The position numbers were made by a program, and so were the translations under genes. From JAIOQA01 sp035493675 (GTDB lineage: Bacteria; Myxococcota_A; Polyangia; Haliangiales; Haliangiaceae): a stretch of 60,730 nt of DNA. Positions 1-7,495 of the stretch are shown here, piece by piece. How positions within the stretch are numbered: the first letter of the stretch is position 1; every line of letters starts with the position of its first letter. Location of the stretch: positions 1 through 60,730 of the forward strand of contig DATJIA010000322.1 in assembly GCA_035493675.1 (NCBI GenBank). The letters run 5' to 3'. The notes below the pieces were generated by a model, which did no database searches, was not told the origin of the DNA, and worked only from the letters and a program-made list of their open reading frames with translations.

Positions 1-884
1 GTGTCGCGCATGCGATGGACGAGCTCGACGGGGACGACCGCGGCGCCGGTCACCGCGAGGCGGAGCGAGCGTAAGTCCGCGGAAGCTCGTTCCGGGTGCT
101 GGAGCAACGACACATATAATGTAGGGGGCCCCGGGAGGACCGAGATCCGCTCGGCGGCGATGCGCGCGAGCACGCTGTCGGCGTCGAAGATCGCGTGCGG
201 ATGGATCGTCGCGCCGGTCATGAGCGCCGCGAGCATGCCGGCCTTGTAGCCGAACGAGTGGAAGAACGGCGCGACGACGAGGTAGCGATCGCCGCCGCGG
301 AGCCCGACGATCGACGCCCAGTCGCCGAACGCGCGGAGCGTCTGCGCGTGGGTCGCGAGGATCCCTTTCGGCGCGCCGGTCGTGCCGGAGGTGAACATCA
401 TGTCGCCGATGTCCTGCGGCGAGACGCGGGCGCGCGCGCGATGCAGCTCGGCTTCGGGCGCGAGGCCGTCGTGGAACGCGCTCCACGTCGCGTCGGTGAC
501 GGCGATCTCCGGCGGCGTCGCGAGCAGCTCGAGATAGCGCGTGCCGAGGAATTGGTCGGCGGTGACCAGCACGCGCGCGCCGGAGGACGCGAGCACGTGC
601 GCGGCCTCGTCGCCCTTGTAGCGGGTGTTGATCGGCACGAGCACGGCGCCGATCGCGTGCGCGCCGAGCGCGGCCGCGACCCAGCGCCACGTGTTGGGCG
701 CCCAGATCGCGACGCGATCGCCGTGCGCGACGCCGCGCCCGAGCAACGCGCGCGCGAACGCATCGGCGCGCGCGTGCAGCTCGCGATAGCTCAGACGAAC
801 GTCACCGTCGGAGATCGCGAGCTCCTCGGGGCGCTCGCGCGCGGCGCGCGGCGTGAGCTCCGCGATCGTCGCCGGCGCGCTCAT
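1..884 (-). CDS. FadD3-like acyl-CoA synthetase (N-terminal part)
   Basis: AMP-forming ligase that would activate a carboxylic acid to its CoA thioester in the cytoplasm. Starts at ATG 884 and runs off the left edge after about 294 codons, so the C-terminal lid domain is not in the window. Visible: the P-loop-like AMP-binding motif FTSGTTGAPKG, and N-terminal segments (APNTWRWVAAALG, NTRYKGDEAA, FFHSFGYKAG) that I recognise from the FadD3 branch, the ligase that activates the indanedione propionate left after steroid ring cleavage. The ATG overlaps the stop of the upstream SRPBCC gene (ATGA, 881-884), so it is translationally coupled in an operon with the KstD-like flavoprotein. A short AT-rich patch near the edge (about 80-125) carries two TTA leucine codons, rare here. 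The FadD3 assignment is by remembered similarity and is not proven. Confidence 0.85.
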   Translation of the reverse strand, partial: MSAPATIAELTPRAARERPEELAISDGDVRLSYRELHARADAFARALLGRGVAHGDRVAIWAPNTWRWVAAALGAHAIGAVLVPINTRYKGDEAAHVLASSGARVLVTADQFLGTRYLELLATPPEIAVTDATWSAFHDGLAPEAELHRARARVSPQDIGDMMFTSGTTGAPKGILATHAQTLRAFGDWASIVGLRGGDRYLVVAPFFHSFGYKAGMLAALMTGATIHPHAIFDADSVLARIAAERISVLPGPPTLYVSLLQHPERASADLRSLRLAVTGAAVVPVELVHRMRD

Positions 885-1486
885 GCGGCGTGCTGCGCGA
901 GGTGCGCGCGCTCGAGGTGCGCGGCGATCTTGTTCGCGAGGTCCTGGCACGCGGGCTCGAGCGCGGGCCCGAGCATCGCGTTGACCAACGGACCCGTCGG
1001 GCCGCCGGCGTCCATGCGCAGCGTGAAGGTCAGGCGCGCGCGCTCGCCGTTCTGGGCGGCGAGCTCCAGGCGCTCGGGCCCGGGCCCGAACTTCTTCTTG
1101 AACATCCGGCGGAAGAACCAGTCGAGGAAGCGGCGCCCGAACCAGCGGCGCTTCTTCTTCTTCGGTTCTTCCGCGGGCGCGGGCGCGGCCTCGCTGATCG
1201 TATCCATGAGCAGCACGCCGCCGCCGTCGACCTTCTCGTTCAGGCCGGTGAGCGTGAAGGTCACCTTCTCGCGATCGATCCACTCGGTGACGTGCGCGCG
1301 CAGCTTGACCGTGCGCGACAAGATCCCGACGTCGCCCTTGAGGGTCCAGACCGAGTCGGTCTCGTCGAGGATCTCGTGGGTCTGGTAGCCGGTGAGCATC
1401 GGCGCCCAGTTGTTCATGTCCTTGACGAACTCCCACACGGTCTCGCGCGAGAGCGCCATCGTCGTCGTGTACTCGACCTCGGGCAT
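881..1486 (-). CDS. SRPBCC / polyketide-cyclase-like lipid-binding protein
   Basis: A 201-residue cytosolic protein of the START/SRPBCC fold (CoxG/polyketide-cyclase type), a hydrophobic-ligand-binding cavity family. The N-terminus (about 1-20) has the usual 'thresholding' helix, ETVWEFVKDMNNWAPML, followed by beta strands ending with a long C-terminal helix. A Lys-rich insert, PKKKKRRWFGRR, at about residues 115-127 is unusual and could contact membrane. The start at ATG 1486 has GGAG nine bases upstream and lies 2 bases after the flavoprotein stop. The stop overlaps the ligase ATG. Its position between a KstD-like enzyme and a FadD3-like ligase suggests it binds or carries the same hydrophobic substrate. 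That role is inference. Confidence 0.8.
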   Translation of the reverse strand: MPEVEYTTTMALSRETVWEFVKDMNNWAPMLTGYQTHEILDETDSVWTLKGDVGILSRTVKLRAHVTEWIDREKVTFTLTGLNEKVDGGGVLLMDTISEAAPAPAEEPKKKKRRWFGRRFLDWFFRRMFKKKFGPGPERLELAAQNGERARLTFTLRMDAGGPTGPLVNAMLGPALEPACQDLANKIAAHLERAHLAQHAA

Positions 1487-1488
1487 GT

Positions 1489-3159
1489 CTAGCTCCTGGC
1501 TGCGTGGCGGCCCGCGAGATAGCCGAACGTCATCGCGGCGCCGATCGTCGCGCCCGCGCCGGGATAGCCGGCGCCGGTCACGCCCGCGGCGACGTTGCCC
1601 GCGGCGTAGAGCCCCGCGATCGGCGTGCCGTCGGGGCGCAGGACGCGCGCGTCGCCGTCGGTGCGCGCGCCGCCCTTGGTGCCGATCGCGCCGGCGTGGA
1701 TCTGGATCGCGTAGAACGGCGCCTTCTCGATCGTGCCGAGGTTCGGGTTCGGCTCGTGCTCGGGATCGCCGTAGAAGTGATCGTAGAGCGACTCGCCGCG
1801 GCGGAAGTCGGGATCGACGCCCTCGACCGCGAAGCGATTGAAACGCGTTACGGTCGCGGCGAGCCCGCGCGCGTCGACGCCGAGCTTCGCGCCGAGCTCC
1901 TCGATCGTCGGCGCCGAGACGATCCAGTCGGGGATCGGCATGCCCGGCACGTAGGTGAGCAGCGCGTAGCGCTCGAGGTACTGCGCGTCGAGCACGATCC
2001 ACGCGGGCAGGTTCGACCGCTCGTACGCGACCGGATCGAACGCGAAGAACGCCTTCATCAAATCGTTGTAGTTGTGCGCTTCATTGACGAAGCGCGCGCC
2101 GCGCTTGTTGACGATGATCGAGTGCGGCAAGGACCGCGTCGCGAAGTCGCCGCGGTGGAGCGGGCGCTTGTCGTACTCCTCGCCGGGGATCGCGAGCGAC
2201 GGGCACCACCACGCCTCGCTCATGTTGCCGAGATCGGCGCCGAGCGACATCGCGATGCGGAGGCCGTCGCCCTCGTTCGACGGCGGCGAGTTCGGATGCG
2301 TGAGCGGACCGCCGAGGAACTTCTTGCAGAGCGCGGGATCCCACTCGAAGCCGCCGCTCGCGAGCACGACGCCCTTCTTCGCGCCGATGAAGACGTCCTT
2401 GTCGCCGTGCTTCGCGCGCACGCCGATCACGCGATCCTCTTCGTCGGTGATCAGCTCCGCGGCGGCGTGGCCGAGCATCGGCTCGATGCCGCGATCGAGG
2501 AGCGCCTTCAAGAGGCCGCCGGCCAGCGCGCCGCCGTAGCAGACGAGCCCTTGCTTGAAGCGCTTGCCGAGCAGCGCGAAGGGCAGGGCGGACGGCTTCG
2601 AGAACACGCCCCAGTCGGTCGCCTCGGTGACGCTCATCGCGGTCATGCCGAACACCGGCGAGCGCCGCAGCTTGTCCTTCCACGCGCCGAGCTCGTTGGT
2701 GTCGAACAGGCCGGGATCGAGCGAGCGGCCGCCGGGGCGTCCGCCCGCGAACTCGGGGTGGTAGTCGGGGTAGCGCGCGATCGACTTGAACGCGATCGCG
2801 CTGGCGCCCTCGATGAAGTCGATCATCTCGGGCGCGCTCTCGAGCCAGCGGCGGATCAGGCTCGGCTCGGATTTTCCGTCGGTGAGGCGGGTGACGTAGG
2901 TGATCGCGTCGTCGAGCGAGTCGTCGACGCCGACGTCGCGCATGTGCCGGTTGTTCGGCACCCACACGACGCCGCCCGACACCGCGGTGGTGCCGCCGAA
3001 CTTCTCGCTCTTCTCGAGCAGCGCGACCTTCGCCTTGCCGGCGTGCGCGGCGAGGGCGGCGACCGCCCCCGCGGCACCGCTGCCGATCACGACGACGTCG
3101 ACCTCCGACTGCCAGGGCGTCTTCTTCTTGAACCACATGGCCGGCTCGAAATAGAACAT
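1489..3159 (-). CDS. KstD-like FAD-dependent 3-ketosteroid delta1-dehydrogenase
   Basis: Flavoprotein of the fumarate reductase/KstD family, 556 residues from ATG 3159 (or 549 from ATG 3138, MWFKKK). The N-terminal Rossmann motif VIGSGAAGAVAALAA is followed by the family signature GGTTAVSGGVVWVPNN, close to that of actinobacterial KstD. The C-terminus carries GTKGG, GLYAAGNVAAG and GYPGAGATIG with a Tyr (about 532) where KstD has a catalytic Tyr in its YPGxG loop. KstD inserts the C1-C2 double bond into ring A of 3-ketosteroids. First gene of the operon with SRPBCC and FadD3-like genes, divergent from the TetR regulator. A perfect 14-bp palindrome (3152-3165) is centred on the first ATG. Substrate could be another cyclic ketone, because family members differ. 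Confidence 0.85.
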   Translation of the reverse strand: MFYFEPAMWFKKKTPWQSEVDVVVIGSGAAGAVAALAAHAGKAKVALLEKSEKFGGTTAVSGGVVWVPNNRHMRDVGVDDSLDDAITYVTRLTDGKSEPSLIRRWLESAPEMIDFIEGASAIAFKSIARYPDYHPEFAGGRPGGRSLDPGLFDTNELGAWKDKLRRSPVFGMTAMSVTEATDWGVFSKPSALPFALLGKRFKQGLVCYGGALAGGLLKALLDRGIEPMLGHAAAELITDEEDRVIGVRAKHGDKDVFIGAKKGVVLASGGFEWDPALCKKFLGGPLTHPNSPPSNEGDGLRIAMSLGADLGNMSEAWWCPSLAIPGEEYDKRPLHRGDFATRSLPHSIIVNKRGARFVNEAHNYNDLMKAFFAFDPVAYERSNLPAWIVLDAQYLERYALLTYVPGMPIPDWIVSAPTIEELGAKLGVDARGLAATVTRFNRFAVEGVDPDFRRGESLYDHFYGDPEHEPNPNLGTIEKAPFYAIQIHAGAIGTKGGARTDGDARVLRPDGTPIAGLYAAGNVAAGVTGAGYPGAGATIGAAMTFGYLAGRHAARS

Positions 3160-3165
3160 GTTCTA
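3152..3165. promoter_or_regulatory. KstR-type operator at the kstD-like start
   Basis: TAGAACATGTTCTA is a perfect 14-bp palindrome that matches the KstR consensus TNNAACNNGTTNNA known from mycobacteria and rhodococci. The ATG of the KstD-like gene forms part of its centre. Binding here would block transcription or initiation of the minus-strand operon. Confidence 0.75.
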
Positions 3166-3188
3166 CTCGAACGCCGCAAGCACGTTCG

Positions 3189-3202
3189 GAGAACATGTTG
3201 CG
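3189..3202. promoter_or_regulatory. KstR-type operator upstream of the TetR gene
   Basis: GAGAACATGTTGCG keeps the full AACATGTT core and the left AGAAC arm, but its outer bases differ from the consensus. It lies 34 bases before the TTG start of the regulator and 37 bases from the perfect site at 3152, centre to centre, so the two sites could serve divergent promoters and autoregulation. Confidence 0.6.
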
Positions 3203-3235
3203 TTCCCCGGGGGCGGGTGAGACCATGGCAAAACG

Positions 3236-3880
3236 TTGAGCACCGACCCCAAGGACAAGGACCGCAACATCTTCGAGCGGATCTTCGACGTGGCGATCCA
3301 GCTCGCCGAGGAGGGCGGCTACGACAACGTGCGCCAGCGCGACGTCGCGGCGCGCGCGGGCGTGGCGCTCGGCACCCTGTACAAGCGCTTCCGCTCCAAG
3401 GAGGACATCCTCTCCGCGGCGCTCGAGCGCGAGACCGAGAAGCTCGAGCGCAAGTTCGAGAAGGGCCCGGTGCGCGGCGACTCGATCGAGGATCGCCTGA
3501 TGCAGTTCTACACGGTGCTGACGCGCGCCTTGTGCCGCCGCCCGCACTTCGCGCGCGCCGTGCTGCGCGCCGTCTCGTCGGGACAGCCGGAGGTCGCGCG
3601 CCACGTCGTCGCGTACCAGGGGCGCCTGACCGGCCTCATCATCGCGACGATCCGCGGCAACGGCCGCCTGACCTTCGCCGAGGGCGTGGCGCAGCCGCCG
3701 ACCGAGAACGAGATGATGCTGGCGACCCTGCTCCAGCAGAACTGGTTCGCCTCGCTGATCGGCTGGTCCGCCGGCCTGCACTCGCAGACCGCGATCCTCG
3801 ATCACGTGCGCACGGCGCTGGGGTTGTACTTGAAGGGGATGGAGTGGGACGAGAAGGTCCCGGCCCGCGCTGCGCGCTAG
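3236..3880 (+). CDS. TetR-family repressor, KstR-like
   Basis: A 214-residue TetR regulator. The N-terminal HTH (about residues 20-60) reads EGGYDNVRQRDVAARAGVALGTLYKRF, strongly reminiscent of KstR from Mycobacterium (GGYxxVQMRAVADRADVAVGTLYRYF). The C-terminal ligand domain also has the KstR-like layout with LIGW near residue 180. In KstR the effector is a CoA thioester of a steroid acid. Here the effector is unknown. The only possible start before the HTH is TTG 3236, because an in-frame stop lies at 3218. An overlapping ATG at 3225 in another frame reads MAKR and then stops at 3237-3239, inside this start. The gene is divergent from the KstD-like operon and has operator sites on its upstream side. 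Confidence 0.85.
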   Translation: MSTDPKDKDRNIFERIFDVAIQLAEEGGYDNVRQRDVAARAGVALGTLYKRFRSKEDILSAALERETEKLERKFEKGPVRGDSIEDRLMQFYTVLTRALCRRPHFARAVLRAVSSGQPEVARHVVAYQGRLTGLIIATIRGNGRLTFAEGVAQPPTENEMMLATLLQQNWFASLIGWSAGLHSQTAILDHVRTALGLYLKGMEWDEKVPARAAR

Positions 3881-3961
3881 AGATCCCACGAGCGAGCCTC
3901 GATCGAGATCGCGCGGCGCCGGCGCTCGCGGTCGCGCACACCGGGCTCGGTCCCGCGTTCG

Positions 3962-4046
3962 GATCGCGCCGCCTCCCGGTTCCACAAGCCACCGCCGACG
4001 TATCACCCACCCATCGTGCTCCCACGACCCGCGGTGGTACTTACTC
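3962..4046 (+). repeat. Inverted repeat, left arm
   Basis: An approximately 85-bp arm whose reverse complement recurs at 4179-4263 with only scattered mismatches. Shared blocks include ATCGCGCCGCCTCCC, CAAGCCACCGCCGACG, TATCACCCACCC and GGTGGTACTTA. Similarity fades outside these limits. Confidence 0.8.
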
Positions 4047-4178
4047 ACGCGGGCCCGACCCGGTGCGCGCGCCGCGGCGCCGGCTGCGCTCGAACAGGAT
4101 CCGGAGATCGTTCGAGCGCGAACGTTGGTGATCTCGTCGACGGCGGGGCGCGCACGCGCCGGGGTCCGGGGCCGGCGC

Positions 4179-4263
4179 GAATAAGTACCACCAGAGGTCG
4201 TAGGAGCACGACGGGTGGGTGATACGTCGGCGGTGGCTTGCGGAGACGGGAGGCGGCGCGATC
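4179..4263 (-). repeat. Inverted repeat, right arm
   Basis: Right arm of the repeat pair. It ends 57 bases before the stop of the lipoprotein gene at 4321. Paired with the left arm it could form a long imperfect hairpin with a 132-bp loop. Confidence 0.8.
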
Positions 4264-4320
4264 TGAGCGCCGGACCCGTGACCCCCGCGTGCGCGGCCCC
4301 GCCGTCTCGCGTTCGAGGAT

Positions 4321-5028
4321 CTATCTCGGAGCCAGCGAGCTCAGATCCAACGGATCGCTCGGCGCACACGACGTCCCGCTGCACGTCCGGATCTGCAGCT
4401 TGGCTTTCTCGAAGACGTTGAAGTACCAGAAGACGACGTCGAGCTGGGCATCGCCGTCGGCGGCCATCGTGATGCAGCCGGTCGCCGGGCCGTTCGACGC
4501 GGCTTGGTAGCCGACCTCGGCGGTCTTGGCGCCGTCGAGCCAGATCTGACCGCACTCGTTCTTGCCGCTGATGATGTCGGTGCCGGTCGCGCCGGTGTCG
4601 ATCTGGAAGCAGTGATCGCCGGCGGCGAGGTGGATCGTCGCGGCGAAGCGGAGCGAGAAGCGCTCGGAGGGCGCGGTCATCGGCCAGCTCGGATCGAAGC
4701 CGTACGACGGATCGCTCACGCTGTCGGCGTCGGTCTCGAACTCCCAGCCGGCGTCGACGTCCTCTTGCTGCGCCGGGTTCGCGAAGTGCATCTGCATCTG
4801 GTCGTAGGTGCTGAGCGTGCTGCAGCTCCCCGTCCATTCCGGCCGGTCGCCGATCATCGCGTGCATCCCGTGGAACACGTTCTGCGCGTCGGGCGCGCCC
4901 GCTGCGTCGGCGGGCGTGTCGGAGCCCACGCTCCCGTCGACCGGCGGCGCCGCGTGGTGCTCGCCGAAACGACAACCTACGACGGTGAGCACCGTCGAGA
5001 GCTCCAGGATCATCAGGCCCGAGCGCAT
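4321..5028 (-). CDS. Secreted lipoprotein with PA14-like domain
   Basis: A 235-residue predicted lipoprotein: hydrophobic N-terminus and lipobox LTVVGC, then a low-complexity Asp/Ala/Pro linker (about 25-48) typical of exported myxobacterial lipoproteins. The C-terminal part (about 75-225) looks like a PA14-type beta-barrel: FSLRFAATIHLAAGDHCFQIDTG and CGQIWLDG match the 'droplet' signature of carbohydrate- or ligand-binding PA14 domains. Start at ATG 5028, although ATG 5013 is also possible. It is divergent from the lipoprotein at 5113, with a KstR-type operator (5070-5083) between them, so it probably belongs to the same regulon. A role in capturing substrate at the surface is inference. 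Confidence 0.75.
   Translation of the reverse strand: MRSGLMILELSTVLTVVGCRFGEHHAAPPVDGSVGSDTPADAAGAPDAQNVFHGMHAMIGDRPEWTGSCSTLSTYDQMQMHFANPAQQEDVDAGWEFETDADSVSDPSYGFDPSWPMTAPSERFSLRFAATIHLAAGDHCFQIDTGATGTDIISGKNECGQIWLDGAKTAEVGYQAASNGPATGCITMAADGDAQLDVVFWYFNVFEKAKLQIRTCSGTSCAPSDPLDLSSLAPR
4871..4884. promoter_or_regulatory. Possible weak KstR-type site inside the lipoprotein gene
   Basis: TGGAACACGTTCTG has the GAAC-N2-GTTC arms but lies in coding sequence and lacks the outer A. It may be chance or an accessory site. Confidence 0.3.
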
Positions 5029-5069
5029 GGGTTTCGCGAGGCGCGCAAAACGAGCTTGCCTCGTTCGGA

Positions 5070-5083
5070 TGAAACATGTTCTA
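5070..5083. promoter_or_regulatory. KstR-type operator between divergent lipoprotein genes
   Basis: TGAAACATGTTCTA matches TNNAACNNGTTNNA at every fixed position. It sits 41 bases before the ATG at 5028 (minus) and 29 bases before the ATG at 5113 (plus), a natural place to control both directions, including the whole transporter operon. Confidence 0.75.
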
Positions 5084-5112
5084 GTGCGCCGCGCTAGTCA
5101 AGGGGGTTTCCG

Positions 5113-5988
5113 ATGCGTCTCGTGCTTTGTGCGTGCATCGTCGCGGGTGCCTGTTCGAGTGACGGCGTCAACGGATCCGACGGCGTCGACGCCGGCGCCG
5201 ATGCGCCGCAGGTCGGCCCCGACGCCGACGTCGGCAACAAGCCGTGCGACATGACCGGCGTCTGGATCGCGGAGCAGCACGTGACCGCGACCGCGCTCAG
5301 CTCCGATCAGAACACGACGACCTGGTACTACTACGCGATCACGCAGACCGGTGACACGTTCACCGTGACGGACCAGCTCAACTGCGGGCTCGTCGTCGAC
5401 GGGACGACGACGGTCACGCTCGACGACGCGACCCTCGAGGCGCTCGCGCCGCAGGAGTTCGCCGGCGTGGGCCGCAGCGGCACGTTCAAGGCCAGCGCCG
5501 ACGGCCAGCACTGCGACTTCGCGTTCGACCGCATGTACAACGTGCGCGGCGCCGACAAGGCGATGTACCTGACCAGCGCGTGGAAGGTCGGCGATCCGCC
5601 GAAGGCGCTGTCGCAGTTCCCGGCGCTGCCGACCGCGCCGCCCGGCATGCAGGACTGGGACAAGGACAACATGGACGGCATCACGCTCCGCAGCGGGCTG
5701 GGCAACCGTTACGTGTCCCAGCGGGACTACAACGAGCATGCGGGGACGGTGCCCCAGTTCGCGGCGAAGTTCGGCGGCCAGGGCGTCATCGTCGTCAAGT
5801 GGGACACGCAGGAGGGCATCTCGACGCAGACCTCGCCGCTCCTGCGCGTCACCGCGACGCCGAAGGGCGACGGCTGGGCCCGTTATGCGCGCGCCGATTC
5901 GACGCTCACCGTCGTCAAGACCGGCGCGCACCCCGCGCTCGACACCTGTCGCAACGTGCAGCAGCTCGCCAAGAGCGCCTGGAACTAG
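5113..5988 (+). CDS. Lipoprotein of unknown function, first gene of the transporter operon
   Basis: A 291-residue predicted lipoprotein. The short signal MRLVLCACIVAGAC ends in lipobox VAGAC and is followed by a Ser/Gly/Asp-rich linker (about 15-45). The remainder has no motif I can name. It contains CDMTGVWIAEQ near residue 50, the opening of a lipocalin/beta-barrel-like 'GTW/GVW' strand, which could mean a small-hydrophobe-binding barrel (inference). Start ATG 5113 has AAGGGGG upstream. It is followed after 3 bases by the outer-membrane protein gene and preceded by an operator at 5070-5083. Likely an outer-membrane partner in uptake of the regulon's substrate. Confidence 0.75.
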   Translation: MRLVLCACIVAGACSSDGVNGSDGVDAGADAPQVGPDADVGNKPCDMTGVWIAEQHVTATALSSDQNTTTWYYYAITQTGDTFTVTDQLNCGLVVDGTTTVTLDDATLEALAPQEFAGVGRSGTFKASADGQHCDFAFDRMYNVRGADKAMYLTSAWKVGDPPKALSQFPALPTAPPGMQDWDKDNMDGITLRSGLGNRYVSQRDYNEHAGTVPQFAAKFGGQGVIVVKWDTQEGISTQTSPLLRVTATPKGDGWARYARADSTLTVVKTGAHPALDTCRNVQQLAKSAWN

Positions 5989-5999
5989 AACGTGTTCTT
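5986..5999. promoter_or_regulatory. KstR-type site at the outer-membrane protein start
   Basis: TAGAACGTGTTCTT has perfect AGAAC/GTTCT arms. It spans the stop of the lipoprotein gene (TAG 5986-5988) and the GTG start at 5992, so the start codon lies in the centre of the palindrome. Confidence 0.6.
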
Positions 6000-7494
6000 A
6001 CGCTGTGCTGTCGTCCTCGGGCTGCTCGCGAGCGCGGCCCACGCCTCTCCGCTGTTCGAGGTCGCGGGCGATCCCGGCGCCGGCGGGCTCACCGCCCGCG
6101 AGAACACCGACGGTCCCGCCGCCGCGTACTTCAACCCGGCGCTGCTCGCGGATCTGCCACCCGGCGTCGATCTCGGCGTGTTCGTCCTCGCCGAGGAGAT
6201 CGGCATCACCGTCGACGGGCGCAGCACGTCGGCCGCGTGCGCGAACGGCGGCTGCGACGTCCCGGCGGTCGACGATCGCGGACCGGAGTCGTTCCGCGAC
6301 GAAGCGACCGGCATGGCGATCGCGAACCCGACCGTGCCGACCGATTGGCTCCAGCACGGGCACGGCAGCTTCGGCGCGCGCCCGCGCCAGGCGGCCGGCT
6401 CGGGCCACAAGCCGCGCGCGTACCAGACCGTCGGGTTGGTCGCGCCGGTCTTCCACGAGCGCCTCGTGCTCGGGCTGTTCGCGATGATCCCGCTCGGCGA
6501 GTTCACGACCGCGAAGGCGTTCTACAACGACGAGCGCGAGCAGTTCTTCTCGAACAGCCTGCACCCGGAGCTGTACGGCGATCGCCTGACCGCGACGTCG
6601 CTCGCGTTCGGCGGCGGCTTCCACGTGACGCCGGACCTGCGCGTCGGCGTGACGTTCACGCTGTCGCTCGCGAACAAGGCGGCCGCGCCGGTCTATGTGT
6701 CGAACCTCAACGATCTGAGCACGGTCGATCTCGACTCGAACATCGCGGTCAACGCCGCGGTCGCACCGCACTTCGGCCTCGCGTGGACGCCGACGAAGCG
6801 CGCGCTGGTGACGGCGACCGTGCACACGCCGTCGAGCTTCAAGATCGACACCGGCTTCGACTACACGCTCGCGACCGGCAACGAGCAGGCGACCGAGCTG
6901 CACTTCACCCACTCGTACCTGCCGCTGCAGCTCGCGGTCGGCGGCACCTATCGCCTCGGCGACGACTCGCCGTTCTCGGTCAGCGGCGAGCTCAAGTACG
7001 CGCGCTGGTCGCAGTATCGCGATCGTCACGACGATCGGCCGAGCGGCGACTACGCGTGGAGCGACACCGCGACGATCGCGGCGGGCCTGCGCTACGCGAG
7101 GCCGAAATCTCCGACGCGCGGATGGATCGACGCGAGCTGGGTGCCGTCGCCGGTGCCCGATCAGACCGGGCGCACCAACTACGTCGACAACGATCGGCTC
7201 GGCGTCGCCGCCGGCGTGGAACATGTTCTCGAAGGGTGGGGCAGCCGGTTCCGCATCGGCGTCGACGTCCTCGGCCAGCGCCTGCTCGCGCGCCACGTGA
7301 CGAAGTTCGTCTCGCCCGCGGGCAACACCGATCCGAAGTACGTGCTCGACGAGGTGCCCGACGACGCGATCGACGTGCTCGGTCAACCGGTGCCCGGGCG
7401 CGACGGCCTCCAGACCAACAACCCCGGCTTCCCCGGCTTCGCGTCGTCGGGGTGGATCCTCGGCGCCGGGCTGCACGTGGCGATCGAGTATTGA
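5992..7494 (+). CDS. FadL/OmpP1-family outer-membrane hydrophobe transporter
   Basis: A 500-residue outer-membrane beta-barrel protein with signal peptide MFLRCAVVLGLLASAAHA. The mature N-terminus has the FadL/TodX features: Gly-rich GDPGAGGLTARENTDGPAAAYFNPALL, including the NPA motif of the internal hatch, then alternating amphipathic strands to a C-terminal strand ending in Y. FadL proteins let long-chain fatty acids and aromatic or steroid-like hydrophobes cross the outer membrane by lateral diffusion. GTG 5992 is the start, with GGAA about 8 bases upstream. The gene lies between a lipoprotein and the Mce-type ABC transporter with 1-3-base gaps. Together they would form a complete path from outer membrane to cytoplasm. 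One KstR-type palindrome overlaps the start and another lies inside the gene at 7217. Confidence 0.82.
   Translation: MFLRCAVVLGLLASAAHASPLFEVAGDPGAGGLTARENTDGPAAAYFNPALLADLPPGVDLGVFVLAEEIGITVDGRSTSAACANGGCDVPAVDDRGPESFRDEATGMAIANPTVPTDWLQHGHGSFGARPRQAAGSGHKPRAYQTVGLVAPVFHERLVLGLFAMIPLGEFTTAKAFYNDEREQFFSNSLHPELYGDRLTATSLAFGGGFHVTPDLRVGVTFTLSLANKAAAPVYVSNLNDLSTVDLDSNIAVNAAVAPHFGLAWTPTKRALVTATVHTPSSFKIDTGFDYTLATGNEQATELHFTHSYLPLQLAVGGTYRLGDDSPFSVSGELKYARWSQYRDRHDDRPSGDYAWSDTATIAAGLRYARPKSPTRGWIDASWVPSPVPDQTGRTNYVDNDRLGVAAGVEHVLEGWGSRFRIGVDVLGQRLLARHVTKFVSPAGNTDPKYVLDEVPDDAIDVLGQPVPGRDGLQTNNPGFPGFASSGWILGAGLHVAIEY
7217..7230. promoter_or_regulatory. KstR-type site inside the outer-membrane protein gene
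   Basis: TGGAACATGTTCTC contains the perfect GAACATGTTC decamer. It lies 266 bases before the first ATPase gene. It encodes Glu-His-Val-Leu here, so it could be chance, but it falls in the cluster of such palindromes. Confidence 0.45.
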
Positions 7495-7495
7495 G

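Larger units (their letters stand above)
3881..4320. other. 440-bp intergenic region holding a long inverted repeat
   Basis: There is no convincing gene between the TetR regulator and the PA14-like lipoprotein, which converge here. The region is dominated by two inverted copies of an approximately 85-bp sequence (3962-4046 and 4179-4263) around a 132-bp spacer. The spacer itself has a small dyad, CGTTCG/CGAACG, at about 4109-4123. It may be a folded non-mobile repeat, a MITE-like remnant or a bidirectional termination structure. Confidence 0.6.

Noticed and set aside
1..249. Plus-strand open frame at the left edge
   Set aside because: Antisense to the acyl-CoA ligase, which has a clear AMP-binding motif.
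1504..4131. Long plus-strand open frame antisense to the KstD-like gene
   Set aside because: Shadow of the flavoprotein gene. It also runs through the TetR gene in the wrong frame.
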